Both the position numbers and the translations under genes were made by a program. A model generated the notes under the pieces. It ran no database searches, had not been told where the DNA came from, and saw only the letters and a list, made by a program, of their open reading frames with translations. From Aeromicrobium panaciterrae (lineage in GTDB: Bacteria > Actinomycetota > Actinomycetes > Propionibacteriales > Nocardioidaceae), in the NCBI RefSeq assembly GCF_031457275.1, contig NZ_JAVDWH010000001.1:1984001-2048000 (forward strand): a stretch of 64,000 nt of DNA, given 5' to 3'. Of the stretch, positions 1-8,647 are shown piece by piece. The first letter of the stretch is position 1; every line of letters begins with the position of its first letter.

Positions 1-381
1 GGGGATCAGCACTTCGTCGCCGTTGTCGAGCAGCGCCTGCAGCGCCATCTGGATCAGCTCGGAGACGCCGTTGCCCAGCCACACGTCGTCGATGTCGATG
101 ACGGGGAAGCCCTCTTGGAGTTGGTAGTGGTGCACGACAGCGCGGCGAGCCGACTGGATGCCGCGCGAGTCCGAATAGCCCTGCGCAGTGGGCAGTCCGG
201 CGATGACGTCCTGCAGGATCTCGGCCGGTGCGTCGAAGCCGAAAGGCTGCGGATTGCCGATGTTGAGCTTGAGAATTCGCTCGCCTGCGGCCTCCATGGC
301 GGCCGCTCGTGCGTTGACGGGTCCGCGGATGTCGTACAAGACATCACGCAACTTCTCGGACTGGCGCACGATCTGGGTCAT
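1..381 (-). CDS. PLP-dependent aminotransferase (alanine/aspartate type), N-terminal part only
   Basis: The 127 visible residues are the N-terminal arm and start of the large domain of a fold-type I aminotransferase; the rest lies beyond the left edge. They include the LNIGNPQPFGF segment (about 39-49) and the GNGVSELIQMALQALL helix typical of the AlaA/AspC-like class I/II enzymes that exchange amino groups between alanine or aspartate and 2-oxo acids. The PLP-binding lysine is not in view, so substrate cannot be judged. An ATG further upstream (387-389) runs into a stop after three codons, so the ATG at 379-381 is the start. No Shine-Dalgarno is seen; a weak GACAAT (393-388) lies six bases upstream, compatible with a leaderless start. 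Divergent from the EthD gene. Confidence 0.85.
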   Translation of the reverse strand, partial: MTQIVRQSEKLRDVLYDIRGPVNARAAAMEAAGERILKLNIGNPQPFGFDAPAEILQDVIAGLPTAQGYSDSRGIQSARRAVVHHYQLQEGFPVIDIDDVWLGNGVSELIQMALQALLDNGDEVLIP

Positions 382-410
382 ATCCCCATTGTCCACGACC
401 CACCTCGCAC

Positions 411-416
411 TAGATT
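411..416 (+). promoter_or_regulatory. -10 box TAGATT, leaderless start for EthD-domain gene
   Basis: TAGATT matches TANNNT and ends six bases before the GTG at 423, so the transcript should begin at the start codon. A TTGTCC (389-394) lies 16 bases upstream as a possible -35. There is no Shine-Dalgarno sequence. Confidence 0.55.
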
Positions 417-422
417 GCAGGC

Positions 423-1085
423 GTGACGAAACTGATCCTCGCCTTTCACGGCGCAGACCTCGCCCTTGACGACCCAGCCCTCCGGGCACGACTCGCAGAA
501 CTCGGGGTGACCCGGTTCCAGCTCAACGTCGACGACGAGCCCGTTGCCGGCGCTCTGCGCTTCGGCCCGGGCGCCCCGATCACCGCACTGGTATCGCTGT
601 GGACCGACGGTGATCCCGAGGCAGCCGTCGCCGTGTTGTCGGACCTGGAGGCTGACGTGCACGCGTGGCGGGTCACCGAGCGCCGCCCGATCGAGCCGCC
701 TGCGGTCGCCGACGGCGAGCGTACGGATGCCCTCGCGAACGTTGCCGTGCTCCGTCGCCCCGAGGGCATGACCATCGAGGAGTACCAGCAGATCTGGTTC
801 GAAGACCACACGCCGATCGCGATCGAGACCCAGAACACCTTCGGCTACATCCAGAACGCGGTCGAAGAGGCGCTCACGCCTGACTCCCCCGAGATCTCAG
901 CGATCGTCGAGGAGTTGTTCCCCATGGCTGCCTTGACCGACATCCACGAGTTCTACGGCAGCGGCGGGGACGACGAGGAGCTCAGCCGTCGAATGACCGT
1001 ACTGATGACCAGCGTCGCGCGATTCGGCGCCGACCAGGGCCTCGACCTCGTACCGACAAGCCGGTACGTCTGGGAGCTCGTCTAG
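423..1085 (+). CDS. EthD-domain (dimeric alpha/beta barrel) protein, function unknown
   Basis: A 220-residue soluble protein. The middle (about 102-145) has the EthD-like pattern: an [16 protein letters not shown] segment followed by [18 protein letters not shown]. EthD relatives are small ferredoxin-fold barrels; some take part in ether or polyketide metabolism, but most actinobacterial ones have no known substrate. No signal peptide or membrane segment. The GTG start at 423 is supported by the -10 box six bases upstream. It ends at 1085, overlapping by four bases the end of the convergent pseudouridine synthase gene. I am sure of the coding region, fairly sure of the domain, and make no claim of function. 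Confidence 0.8.
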   Translation: MTKLILAFHGADLALDDPALRARLAELGVTRFQLNVDDEPVAGALRFGPGAPITALVSLWTDGDPEAAVAVLSDLEADVHAWRVTERRPIEPPAVADGERTDALANVAVLRRPEGMTIEEYQQIWFEDHTPIAIETQNTFGYIQNAVEEALTPDSPEISAIVEELFPMAALTDIHEFYGSGGDDEELSRRMTVLMTSVARFGADQGLDLVPTSRYVWELV

Positions 1086-2023
1086 TCCGAGGCCCGTACG
1101 ACTTCGAGCGCACGCACGAGGTCGTCCGGGTAGACCGAGTCGAACTCGACGTGCTCACCGGTGCGCGGGTGGATGAAGCCAAGCCGGTACGCGTGCAGCC
1201 ACTGACGATCGAGACCGACGCGCTTGGCCAGCGTCGGATCGGCGCCGTACATCAGGTCGCCGACGCACGGGTGGTGCAGCGCGGCCATGTGGACGCGGAT
1301 CTGGTGCGTACGTCCGGTCTCGAGGTTGATTGTCAGCAGGCTGGCGAAACGGTGCGCCTCAAGCGTGTCGTAGTGCGTGACGCTCTCGCGTCCGCCGTCC
1401 TTCACGGTGAACTTGAAGTCGTGCTTGGGATGGCGCGCGATCGGAGCATCGATCGTTCCCATGTGCGGGTCGGGGTGACCCTGCACGAGCGCGTGATAGG
1501 TCTTGTCGACCGTACGGTCACGGAAGGCCTGCTTGAGCACGGTGTAGGCGTGCTCGGACTTCGCAACCGCCATCAGTCCGCTCGTGCCCACGTCAAGGCG
1601 GTGCACGATGCCGCGACGCTCGGGAGCGCCTGACGTCGAAATGCGCACGCCGATGCCGGCGAGGTGATCGAGAACGGTCGGACCGTCCCAGCCGACGCTG
1701 GGGTGTGCGGCCACGCCTACGGGTTTGTCGACCACGACGATGTCGTCATCCTGGAACACGATGCGCATGCCCTCGACCTCGGACGGTACGACGACCGCGC
1801 GGCGGGGTGCGGGAATCGAGACTTCGAGGATCGATCCAGGATGCACGCGGTCCGACTTGGCCGGGGCATGACCATCGATCAGTACGTGGCCTTCAGCGAC
1901 GAGCTCGCTCGTACGCGTACGCGACAGCCCGAGCAAACGCGCGAGGGCGCTGTCGATCCGCTCGCCATCGAGGCCTTCCGGCACCGACAACACCTTGTGC
2001 TCGAGTTCGACTTCTTCTGTCAT
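1082..2023 (-). CDS. RluA-family 23S rRNA pseudouridine synthase (RluD-like)
   Basis: Converts selected uridines in large-subunit rRNA to pseudouridine. The 313-residue protein has an N-terminal S4 RNA-binding domain (about 20-75) and then the RluA catalytic domain. [11 protein letters not shown] at 141-151 contains the catalytic aspartate (Asp144); GRTHQIRVH is a second family motif. Length and domain order match RluD, which acts on helix 69, but the exact target cannot be read from sequence. Its ATG overlaps the lspA stop by four bases (ATGA), the usual lspA-rluD pairing, so the two are translated together. Confidence 0.95.
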   Translation of the reverse strand: MTEEVELEHKVLSVPEGLDGERIDSALARLLGLSRTRTSELVAEGHVLIDGHAPAKSDRVHPGSILEVSIPAPRRAVVVPSEVEGMRIVFQDDDIVVVDKPVGVAAHPSVGWDGPTVLDHLAGIGVRISTSGAPERRGIVHRLDVGTSGLMAVAKSEHAYTVLKQAFRDRTVDKTYHALVQGHPDPHMGTIDAPIARHPKHDFKFTVKDGGRESVTHYDTLEAHRFASLLTINLETGRTHQIRVHMAALHHPCVGDLMYGADPTLAKRVGLDRQWLHAYRLGFIHPRTGEHVEFDSVYPDDLVRALEVVRASD

Positions 2024-2562
2024 TGCTTGGCCTCACGGGTGCCGTCGATTGCGATACCGCGCCAGGTGCGCCAGACGATGACGATTGCGGCGAAGGTCAG
2101 GGCGATGTCTGCGACATTGCCGACGAAGAGTCCGTAGTCGATGAAGTCGACGACGTGACCCTTGAACGGAGAAGGCTGGCGGAAGATGCGGTCGGCCAGG
2201 TTGCCGAGGGCGCCGGCAAGCAGGAGCCCGAGCCCGATCGCCCAGCCACGGTCACGCAGGCGGGTGGCCATACGTACGACGGCCACGCACACTGCGACCG
2301 CGATGAGGCTCAGGACCAGGGTGAAACCGGTACCGGTGCTGAACGCCGCTCCCGCGTTGCGGAAGAACGTCAGCGAAAGGACGTTGGGGATCAGCTCGAC
2401 GGGTTCGCGGCCCTGCAGCTTCTCGACGGCGAGGTACTTGGTGACCTGGTCGACCGCCAGCGTCAGGGCAGCGACGATCGCAAAGAGTCGTACCGAAGTG
2501 TGGGTTGTCGGGCCGCTTTCAGGGCTCAGCGACGTTCCTCGCGCTGCTTGCATGTCATGCAC
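2020..2562 (-). CDS. lspA: Signal peptidase II (prolipoprotein signal peptidase)
   Basis: An inner-membrane aspartyl protease that cuts the signal peptide from lipoproteins after the lipobox cysteine is lipidated. The 180 residues contain four hydrophobic segments. Both catalytic aspartates are visible: Asp124 in GNLADR and Asp152 in NVADIAL; the conserved VVDFIDY precedes the second. Its 5' end overlaps the TraR/DksA-like gene by 37 bases if the ATG at 2562 is used; the Met four codons later would shorten the overlap only slightly. Substrates in this window probably include the L,D-transpeptidase (LTGC box) and CtaC (LSAC box). Confidence 0.95.
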   Translation of the reverse strand: MHDMQAARGTSLSPESGPTTHTSVRLFAIVAALTLAVDQVTKYLAVEKLQGREPVELIPNVLSLTFFRNAGAAFSTGTGFTLVLSLIAVAVCVAVVRMATRLRDRGWAIGLGLLLAGALGNLADRIFRQPSPFKGHVVDFIDYGLFVGNVADIALTFAAIVIVWRTWRGIAIDGTREAKQ

Positions 2563-2927
2563 AGTGTGGCACGCGGGAACGCCATCAACCGCATCTTGCC
2601 GATCGCCTCACCACACACCTCGCACTGGCCATAGACGCCCTTGTCGAGGCGATCGAGCGCCTTCTCGGTCTGCTGGAGCAGCTCACGCTGGTTGGCAGCG
2701 AGTGACATCTCGGCGTCGCGCTCGAGACCCTTGGATCCGACGTCAGCCTGGTCGTTGCCGGCGCCATCAACGCCGTCACGCAGCAGGTCCTGCAGCTCGC
2801 GAGCTGACTGGTCGAGCTCGCCCCGCAGACGGGTGAGGTCGCTCTCGAGCTCGGCGCGGACGGCCTTGGCTTCAGCAGCGGTCCATGGCTTCTCGTCGGC
2901 GCGTACGGCCAGCTTGGTGTTTGGCAT
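2526..2927 (-). CDS. TraR/DksA-family zinc-finger protein
   Basis: The 133-residue protein has a long helical N-terminal half (about 15-95, coiled-coil like) and a C-terminal C4 zinc finger: Cys102-x2-Cys105 and Cys123-x2-Cys126. This is the layout of DksA/TraR proteins that enter the RNA polymerase secondary channel. Actinobacterial members are poorly studied, and binding to polymerase here is inference. The GQCEVCGEAIGKMRL finger is of the standard type. It heads the lspA-pseudouridine synthase operon. The ATG has no Shine-Dalgarno but a TAACCT box six bases upstream, so a leaderless mRNA is likely. Confidence 0.88.
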   Translation of the reverse strand: MPNTKLAVRADEKPWTAAEAKAVRAELESDLTRLRGELDQSARELQDLLRDGVDGAGNDQADVGSKGLERDAEMSLAANQRELLQQTEKALDRLDKGVYGQCEVCGEAIGKMRLMAFPRATLCMTCKQREERR

Positions 2928-2933
2928 GCAGGA

Positions 2934-2962
2934 AGGTTAGACCCCACGTCGGCCAATTCCAA
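2934..2962 (-). promoter_or_regulatory. Promoter of TraR/DksA-like gene, leaderless
   Basis: On the minus strand TTGGAA (2962-2957), a 17-base spacer and TAACCT (2939-2934) are followed by six bases and the ATG at 2927. The predicted transcription start coincides with the start codon. Confidence 0.6.
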
Positions 2963-2996
2963 CTCGCACCGCCGCAGCGTCCGCGCTCGTCACCCG

Positions 2997-3002
2997 TAGA
3001 AT
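2997..3002 (+). promoter_or_regulatory. -10 box TAGAAT of ileS, probably leaderless
   Basis: TAGAAT lies seven bases before the ileS GTG at 3010. No convincing -35 is seen. The 82-base gap shared with the divergent TraR gene is too short for the Ile T-box leader that many actinobacteria place before ileS. Confidence 0.55.
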
Positions 3003-3009
3003 TGAGGGT

Positions 3010-6000
3010 GTGACCTCGCACGCGTCCTATCGCCCCGTTCCCGCCCATGTCGATCTCCCGGCGTTGGAGCGCGAGATCCTCGATCTCTGGGCCGAGCAGG
3101 GCACGTTTGCGGCGTCCCTCGACACACCCGCTGACGCTCCTCGATGGACGTTCTACGAGGGTCCTCCGACGGCCAACGGCACGCCCGGAACGCACCACGT
3201 CGAGGCGCGAGTGTTCAAGGATGTCTTCCCGCGCTTCAAGACCATGCAGGGCTTCCACGTCGACCGCAAGGCTGGCTGGGACTGCCACGGTCTGCCCGTA
3301 GAAATCGCGGTTGAGAAGGAGTTGGGCTTCAACGGCAAGCCCGATATCGAGGCTTTCGGTATCGCCGAGTTCAACGCCAAGTGCCGAGAGGCAGTCGTAC
3401 GCCACGTCGATCTCTTCGAAGAGATGACCGAGCGCATGGGCTACTGGGTCGACATGGCCAACCCCTACCGGACCATGGAGCCGGCGTACGTCGAGAGCGT
3501 CTGGTGGGCGCTGTCGACGATCTTCAAGAAGGGCCTGCTGACCGAGGACTACCGAGTCGCGCCCTACTGCCCACGCTGCGGTACGACGCTGTCCGACCAT
3601 GAGCTCGCTCAGGGCTATGAGACGATCACCGATCCGTCGGTCTACGTACGTTTCCCGCTGACGTCTGGCCCGTTGGCCGGCAAGGCCTCGATGCTGGTCT
3701 GGACCACGACTCCCTGGACCCTCGTCTCCAACACCGCGGTCGCCGTCAACCCTGGCGTCACCTATGTCACCGCTACAGATGGCAACGAGACGCTCGTGGT
3801 CGCCGAGCCGCTGCTGGCCAAGGCCCTCGGTGAAGGCTGGACAGCCACTGGCGAATCGTTCTCCGGCACCGAGATGGAGCGCTGGACGTACGAGCGCCCG
3901 TTCGACCTGGTCCCGTTCCCGTCGCCCGCTCACTTCGTTGTTCTGGGTGACTACGTCACGACCGAGGACGGCACCGGTCTGGTGCACCAGTCCCCCGCCT
4001 TCGGTGCCGACGACATGACGGTTTGCAAGGCGTACGACCTGCCCGTCGTCAACCCGATCACTCCGGACGGCCACTTCGAGGCGGACGTGCCGCTGGTCGG
4101 TGGACAATTCTTCAAGACTGCCGACCGAGTGCTCGCCGACGACCTCGCGGCTCGCGGCCTGATGTTCAACGAGCTGGCGTACGAGCACTCCTACCCGCAC
4201 TGCTGGCGCTGCCACACGCCGCTGATGTACTACGCGCTTCCCGCTTGGTACATCCGTACGACCGAGGTCAAGGATCGGCTGATCGAGGAGAACGCCGACA
4301 CCAACTGGTTCCCCGAGACCATCAAAAACGGTCGCTACGGCGACTGGCTGACCAACAACGTCGACTGGTCGCTTTCGCGCAGCCGCTATTGGGGAACTCC
4401 CCTGCCGATCTGGCGCAATGACGTCGATCCGTCCAAGCTCGTATGCATCGAGTCGCTCGCCGAGCTGTCCACGCTGACCGGCCGCGATCTCGCAGACCTC
4501 GACCCGCACCGCCCCTACATCGACGACGTCACGTTCGAGGTCGACGGCGAGGCCGGCACGTACCGACGCGTCCCCGACGTCATCGATGCGTGGTTCGACT
4601 CGGGCTCGATGCCATTCGCGCAGTGGGGCTACCCGCACGCGCCGGGCTCGAAGGAAAAGTTCGAGCAGGCTTACCCCGCGCAGTACATCTGCGAAGCCAT
4701 CGACCAGACACGTGGTTGGTTCTACTCGCTCATGGCGGTCGGCACTCTGGTGTTCGACGAGAGCTCGTACGAGAACGTCGTCTGTCTCGGCCACATCCTG
4801 GCCGAGGACGGCAAGAAGATGAGCAAGCATCTGGGCAACATCCTGTTGCCAATGCCACTCATGGACGAGCACGGTGCGGACGCCTTGCGTTGGTTCATGG
4901 CGTGCTCCGGCTCGCCGTGGGCGCCGCGACGTATCGGTCCCACCGCGCTGACCGAAGTCGTACGCAAGGTGCTCCTCACCTACTGGAACACCGTCGCCTT
5001 CCACGTCCTCTACGCCAGTTCCGAGGGCTGGACGCCGTCGAGCGACGTGCCTCCGGTCGCCGAGCGTGAAGTGCTCGACCAGTGGCTGCTGTCTGAGGTG
5101 CACACCCTCACTCGGGACGTCACCGCTGCACTCGAGACGTTCGACACTCAGGCCGCAGGCGCGCGTCTGGCTTCGTTCATCGACGACATGTCCAACTGGT
5201 ACGTCCGTCGTTCGCGTCGTCGCTTCTGGCGTGGCGACGCTGCCGCGTTTGCGACTCTGCACGAAACGCTCGACGTTCTGACGCGACTCCTCGCACCGCT
5301 GACCCCGTTCATCTCCGAGCGTGTCTGGCAGGACGTCATCGTCCCGGTGACACCCGACGCTCCGGTTTCGGTCCACCTGGCCACCTGGCCGGTTGCCGAC
5401 GAGAGCCTGATCGTCGACGGGCTCAACGCCCGCGTCGACCTGGCCCGACGGGTCACCGAGCTCGGCCGCGCCGCTCGCGCGGAAGCCAAGGTACGTACGC
5501 GTCAGCCATTGCGCCGCGCTCTCGTCGCCTCGGCGGCGTGGGAGCAGCTTGGCGAAGACCTTCGCGCTCAGGTGTGCGAAGAGCTCAACGTCGGCTCGCT
5601 GGAGTCACTTGCCGAAGCAGCCGGCGATCTCGTCGACCACTCGGCCAAGGGCAACTTCCGCAACCTCGGCAAGCGGTTCGGCAAGGAAACACCCCAGGTC
5701 GCGGCCGCAATTGGTGAGGCCGACGCCGCCGCACTGGCAGCCGACCTCGCCGCGACGTCAACCGCCACGGTGAACGTGGCGGGCAAGGACGTACAGGTCG
5801 GACCCGACGACGTCATCATCTCCGAGCGTCCGCGCGAAGGATGGTCCGTCGTCAACGACCAGGGCGAGACGGTTGCGCTCGACCTCGAGCTCGACGACGA
5901 GCTGCGCAGCGCCGGACTCGCCCGCGAGGCGATTCGCGTCATCCAGGAAGCACGCAAGTCTTCCGGATTCGACATCAGCGACCGCATCACGCTTTCGTGG

Positions 6001-6150
6001 ACTGCCGCGGGCCCGATGGCCGAGGCGATCACCACTCATCAGGCGTTGATCGCCGATGAGGTTCTCGCCACGAACATTGCAGAGTCAGTGGACGCCAAGA
6101 AGTTCACCGACGGCGAGCTCGGGCTCAGCTTCGACCTCGCGGTCGTCTAG
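3010..6150 (+). CDS. ileS: Isoleucyl-tRNA synthetase
   Basis: Charges tRNA-Ile with isoleucine in the cytoplasm. The 1046 residues match the long, eukaryote-like IleRS class common in actinobacteria. The class I HIGH motif appears as PPTANGTPGTHH (52-63) and KMSKH at 603-607. The editing (CP1) domain holds the WTTTPWT segment near 230-240. Two Cys-x2-Cys pairs, CPRC (near 188) and CWRC (near 398), suggest a bound metal in the insertion region. The C-terminal part is the anticodon-binding and tail domain. It stands alone in its transcription unit and ends before a strong hairpin terminator. Confidence 0.98.
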   Translation: MTSHASYRPVPAHVDLPALEREILDLWAEQGTFAASLDTPADAPRWTFYEGPPTANGTPGTHHVEARVFKDVFPRFKTMQGFHVDRKAGWDCHGLPVEIAVEKELGFNGKPDIEAFGIAEFNAKCREAVVRHVDLFEEMTERMGYWVDMANPYRTMEPAYVESVWWALSTIFKKGLLTEDYRVAPYCPRCGTTLSDHELAQGYETITDPSVYVRFPLTSGPLAGKASMLVWTTTPWTLVSNTAVAVNPGVTYVTATDGNETLVVAEPLLAKALGEGWTATGESFSGTEMERWTYERPFDLVPFPSPAHFVVLGDYVTTEDGTGLVHQSPAFGADDMTVCKAYDLPVVNPITPDGHFEADVPLVGGQFFKTADRVLADDLAARGLMFNELAYEHSYPHCWRCHTPLMYYALPAWYIRTTEVKDRLIEENADTNWFPETIKNGRYGDWLTNNVDWSLSRSRYWGTPLPIWRNDVDPSKLVCIESLAELSTLTGRDLADLDPHRPYIDDVTFEVDGEAGTYRRVPDVIDAWFDSGSMPFAQWGYPHAPGSKEKFEQAYPAQYICEAIDQTRGWFYSLMAVGTLVFDESSYENVVCLGHILAEDGKKMSKHLGNILLPMPLMDEHGADALRWFMACSGSPWAPRRIGPTALTEVVRKVLLTYWNTVAFHVLYASSEGWTPSSDVPPVAEREVLDQWLLSEVHTLTRDVTAALETFDTQAAGARLASFIDDMSNWYVRRSRRRFWRGDAAAFATLHETLDVLTRLLAPLTPFISERVWQDVIVPVTPDAPVSVHLATWPVADESLIVDGLNARVDLARRVTELGRAARAEAKVRTRQPLRRALVASAAWEQLGEDLRAQVCEELNVGSLESLAEAAGDLVDHSAKGNFRNLGKRFGKETPQVAAAIGEADAAALAADLAATSTATVNVAGKDVQVGPDDVIISERPREGWSVVNDQGETVALDLELDDELRSAGLAREAIRVIQEARKSSGFDISDRITLSWTAAGPMAEAITTHQALIADEVLATNIAESVDAKKFTDGELGLSFDLAVV

Positions 6151-6159
6151 AGCAAAGAG

Positions 6160-6191
6160 AACGGCCCGCCTCCCGAAGGAGGCGGGCCGTT
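6160..6191. terminator. Bidirectional terminator between ileS and divIVA
   Basis: A perfect 14-bp inverted repeat (AACGGCCCGCCTCC, arms 6160-6173 and 6178-6191) with a CGAA tetraloop sits between two convergent genes. There is no long T-run on either side. Confidence 0.8.
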
Positions 6192-6211
6192 CGCATGTCT
6201 ACTGACGGGGC

Positions 6212-7006
6212 TCAGAAGCCTTCGTCATCACCCAGCAGCGAGCGAAGGCGACGCGGTGCTGCGTCGACAGGCTCCTGTACCGGGGCAGAGGTGCCGGCTT
6301 CGTTGGCCGAGATCTGATCGAGCTGGCTCTGGAAGTAGTTCTTGAGCCGTGCACGGTACTCGCGCTCGTAAGCACGGAGGTGCTCAACTTCGCGCTGCAT
6401 CTCGTAACGCTCACGCTCGATCGTGGCGACAGCCTGCGAACGACGCTCGTTGGTCTCATCATCGAGCTTCTGCGCGCGGATGCGGGCATCGGTCTCAAGA
6501 CGATCAGCCTTGCCACGAGCCTCATTGGTGAGGCGCTCAGCCTTGGTGCGGGCCTCACCGACGATGCGGTCTGCCTCGTCCTTGGCGGCCTCCATGAGCT
6601 GATCGGCGTTGGAAGACGCGATCTCGAGGAGACGTGCCGCAGCGGACGACGCGTCGCCCATGGAAGGCACCGGAGCTGCGACCGGAGTCGGCGCGACAGC
6701 AACAGGCTCCGGGGTCGGCTCGGGTGCTTGCTCCACCGGGGCAGGAGGCGTGTAGAACGTCTCCTGAACGGCCGGAGCAGGCTGTACGGCCGGAGCCGAC
6801 TGCGAGATCGAGGGGATGAGACCGGTCGGTTCGCCGGTCGATGCGGCAGCTACCTTGGCGCGAAGTTCCTCGTTCTCGACGGTAAGTCGTTCGAGTTCAG
6901 CTTCAACTTCATCGAGAAACTGATCAACTTCGCCCATGTCATAGCCTTCGCGAAGACGGACAGGCGTAAATCGCTTGTTACGCACGTCCTCTGGCGTCAA
7001 CGGCAT
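6212..7006 (-). CDS. divIVA: DivIVA/Wag31 polar growth scaffold
   Basis: A 264-residue coiled-coil protein that marks curved membrane at poles and septa and recruits the wall-synthesis machinery in actinobacteria. The N-terminal domain starts MPLTPEDVRNKRF and has the GYDMGEVDQFLDEV dimer segment (21-34). A Pro/Ala-rich linker (about 70-120) separates it from a long heptad region (about 125-235) rich in Ala, Arg and Glu. Threonines in the N-terminal region of Wag31 are targets of PASTA kinases in mycobacteria; such a kinase lies at 30867-32861, but a link here is inference. AGGTGA lies five bases before the ATG. Confidence 0.97.
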   Translation of the reverse strand: MPLTPEDVRNKRFTPVRLREGYDMGEVDQFLDEVEAELERLTVENEELRAKVAAASTGEPTGLIPSISQSAPAVQPAPAVQETFYTPPAPVEQAPEPTPEPVAVAPTPVAAPVPSMGDASSAAARLLEIASSNADQLMEAAKDEADRIVGEARTKAERLTNEARGKADRLETDARIRAQKLDDETNERRSQAVATIERERYEMQREVEHLRAYEREYRARLKNYFQSQLDQISANEAGTSAPVQEPVDAAPRRLRSLLGDDEGF

Positions 7007-7024
7007 GAGTTCACCTAAGGGTTC

Positions 7025-7053
7025 GGGATAGTCCTGGGGACTCGGAAACTCAA
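7025..7053 (-). promoter_or_regulatory. Candidate divIVA promoter
   Basis: TTGAGT (7053-7048), 17 bases, then TATCCC (7030-7025) on the minus strand. It would give divIVA its own transcript with a short leader carrying the Shine-Dalgarno site. The 138-base gap also has a small hairpin (CCCAAT/ATTGGG, 7108-7123) just after yggT. Confidence 0.4.
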
Positions 7054-7144
7054 GGGTACTCCGTCACAGTTCACTCCTGCCACAAGACTGCTCAGATGCC
7101 CCGTGATCCCAATCTCAATTGGGTGTGTCAGAAGACTCTCTCGC

Positions 7145-7435
7145 CTAAAAGAAGACGGCGGCGACGATGCGCTGCAGGATGAAGATTCCGATCAGCAGGA
7201 TCATCGGCGAGAGATCGAGCATCACCGATCCGAGCCGGAGCGGCGGGATCACTCCGCGTACGGCCCGCAGAGGCGGATCCGTGACGGAGTAGATGCCCTC
7301 ACAGAGCACGGCAATGAGACCGCGCGGTCGCCACTGACGAGCGAACATCTGCACCCAGTCGAGCACGAAACGCGCGATCAGGAGCAGAACGCAAACCCAG
7401 AGGGCGAAGTAGATGATGCTGCCGACAGCGGCCAT
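7145..7435 (-). CDS. YggT-family membrane protein
   Basis: A 96-residue integral membrane protein with two hydrophobic blocks (about 4-25 and 65-95) around a short loop containing the conserved PPLRAVRGVIPPLR segment. YggT proteins sit between sepF and divIVA in most Gram-positive dcw clusters. A role in division or envelope assembly is suspected from context; the biochemical activity is unknown. Five bases separate it from the sepF stop. Confidence 0.92.
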   Translation of the reverse strand: MAAVGSIIYFALWVCVLLLIARFVLDWVQMFARQWRPRGLIAVLCEGIYSVTDPPLRAVRGVIPPLRLGSVMLDLSPMILLIGIFILQRIVAAVFF

Positions 7436-7440
7436 GGGAC

Positions 7441-7917
7441 TCAGTCTTGGTTGTAGAAGCCGCCAGCAGCAATGCGCTGCTTGTCCTCGTCCGTCACCGT
7501 GATGTTCTCAGGTGACAGCAGGAAGACCTTGGCGGTGACGCGATTGATCGAGCCGTGGGCTGCGAACACGAGTCCAGCGGAGAAGTCGACGAGGCGCTTG
7601 GCGTCCTCGTCATCGATCTCGGAGAGGTTCATGATGACGGGCACACCGGAGCGGTAGTGCTCGCCGACCGTGCGCGCGTCGTTGTAGGTGCGCGGTGTCA
7701 CCGTCTCGATGCGCTGCAGGTCTGAGGAGTTGGAGGGCCGGCGCGCAGGGCGGCGGTGTTCTTCCATGCTCGCTACCGGTGCGGCAGCGGCACGTACGAC
7801 CGCCGGCTGCCGACTGATCGGGACCGACGGCTCAATGTCGTCGTCAAACTCGTCGTCGAAGTCAGCCTGTTCGACCAGGCCGAGATATTCGCCGACCTTC
7901 CGCATTGCGCCAGCCAT
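7441..7917 (-). CDS. sepF: Cell division protein SepF
   Basis: In actinobacteria, which lack FtsA and ZipA, SepF tethers FtsZ to the membrane. The 158 residues start with an amphipathic membrane helix (MAGAMRKVGEYLGLVE, 1-16), have an acidic and Ala/Pro-rich linker (about 20-65), and end with the ring-forming SepF core (about 70-145, including SGVPVIMNLSEID). The frame stays open 42 codons further upstream, but the ATG at 7917 has GGAG five bases before it and gives the family-standard N terminus, so I chose it. It probably binds the FtsZ tail encoded upstream. Confidence 0.96.
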   Translation of the reverse strand: MAGAMRKVGEYLGLVEQADFDDEFDDDIEPSVPISRQPAVVRAAAAPVASMEEHRRPARRPSNSSDLQRIETVTPRTYNDARTVGEHYRSGVPVIMNLSEIDDEDAKRLVDFSAGLVFAAHGSINRVTAKVFLLSPENITVTDEDKQRIAAGGFYNQD

Positions 7918-7957
7918 GAGAACTCCGTCGCTCCGAGTAGATGTGACATTTCTGAGA

Positions 7958-8647
7958 TTACCGGGTGGAAGCACGCTCACCGAGCACTGAACGCCCGAGT
8001 CGCAGGTGTGTCGCGCCGGCCTTGATGGCGTGTTGGAAGTCATCGCTCATCCCCGCGGAGATGATCGTCGCTTCAGGATGTTCTTTGCGCAGGTCAGCCG
8101 ACAGTCGTACGAGGTGCTGGAAGTGCGGCACGGGGTCCTCGCCTAGGGGTGCAACTGTCATGATTCCGGCCAGTTCCAGGTGGTCGGCGTCCGCCACGGC
8201 AGCGGCAAGCTCGGCCAGTCCCGCAGGTGCGACTCCCGACCGACCATCGGCCTCACCGAAGTCAATCTGAACGAGGCAGCGGAGCGTACGTCCAGCCGCT
8301 TCGGCACCACGCGAGAGCGCGTTGACAAGCTTGACCCGGTCGACGCTGTGCACCGTGTCGGCGTACCGAGCGATCGCGCCGGCCTTGTTGGTCTGCAACC
8401 CGCCCAAGAAGTGCCAGCGCAGCGGTGCCGCAACCTGCTCAGCCTTGTCGCCAGCTTCGGGATGCCGGTTCTCCCCCACGTCGAGTACGCCGAGCTCCGC
8501 CACGAGTTCGACATCGCTGGCTGGATAGGTCTTGGTGACCACGATGAGAGTGATTTCGGAGCGATCGCGCCCAGCCTCCGTACAGGCGTCAACAATCCGC
8601 TGCTCAACGCTGGCGAGGCCCGCTGCAATCTCGTCCCTGCGTGTCAT
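7958..8647 (-). CDS. yggS: YggS-family PLP homeostasis protein
   Basis: A single-domain fold-type III PLP-binding barrel of 229 residues that buffers pyridoxal phosphate and affects amino-acid pools; it has no known catalytic activity. The PLP lysine is Lys39 in VVTKTYP. FLGGLQTNK and the C-terminal LRLGRSVLGER phosphate-binding segment are standard. The usual GENYVQE segment reads GENRHPEA here (59-66), a small deviation. The frame is open 91 codons upstream, but the ATG at 8647 overlaps the pgeF stop (ATGA) and gives the normal length. Confidence 0.95.
   Translation of the reverse strand: MTRRDEIAAGLASVEQRIVDACTEAGRDRSEITLIVVTKTYPASDVELVAELGVLDVGENRHPEAGDKAEQVAAPLRWHFLGGLQTNKAGAIARYADTVHSVDRVKLVNALSRGAEAAGRTLRCLVQIDFGEADGRSGVAPAGLAELAAAVADADHLELAGIMTVAPLGEDPVPHFQHLVRLSADLRKEHPEATIISAGMSDDFQHAIKAGATHLRLGRSVLGERASTR

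Noticed and set aside
2928..3009. T-box riboswitch before ileS
   Set aside because: The gap is only 82 bases, lacks the T-box sequence, and ileS appears leaderless.
2872..5376. Very long open frame on the minus strand opposite ileS
   Set aside because: No family similarity, Arg/Asp/Gly-rich composition typical of an antisense frame in GC-rich coding DNA, and ileS is certain on the other strand.
7108..7123. Hairpin CCCAAT-CTCA-ATTGGG after yggT as a terminator
   Set aside because: Only six base pairs and no T-run; too weak to call.
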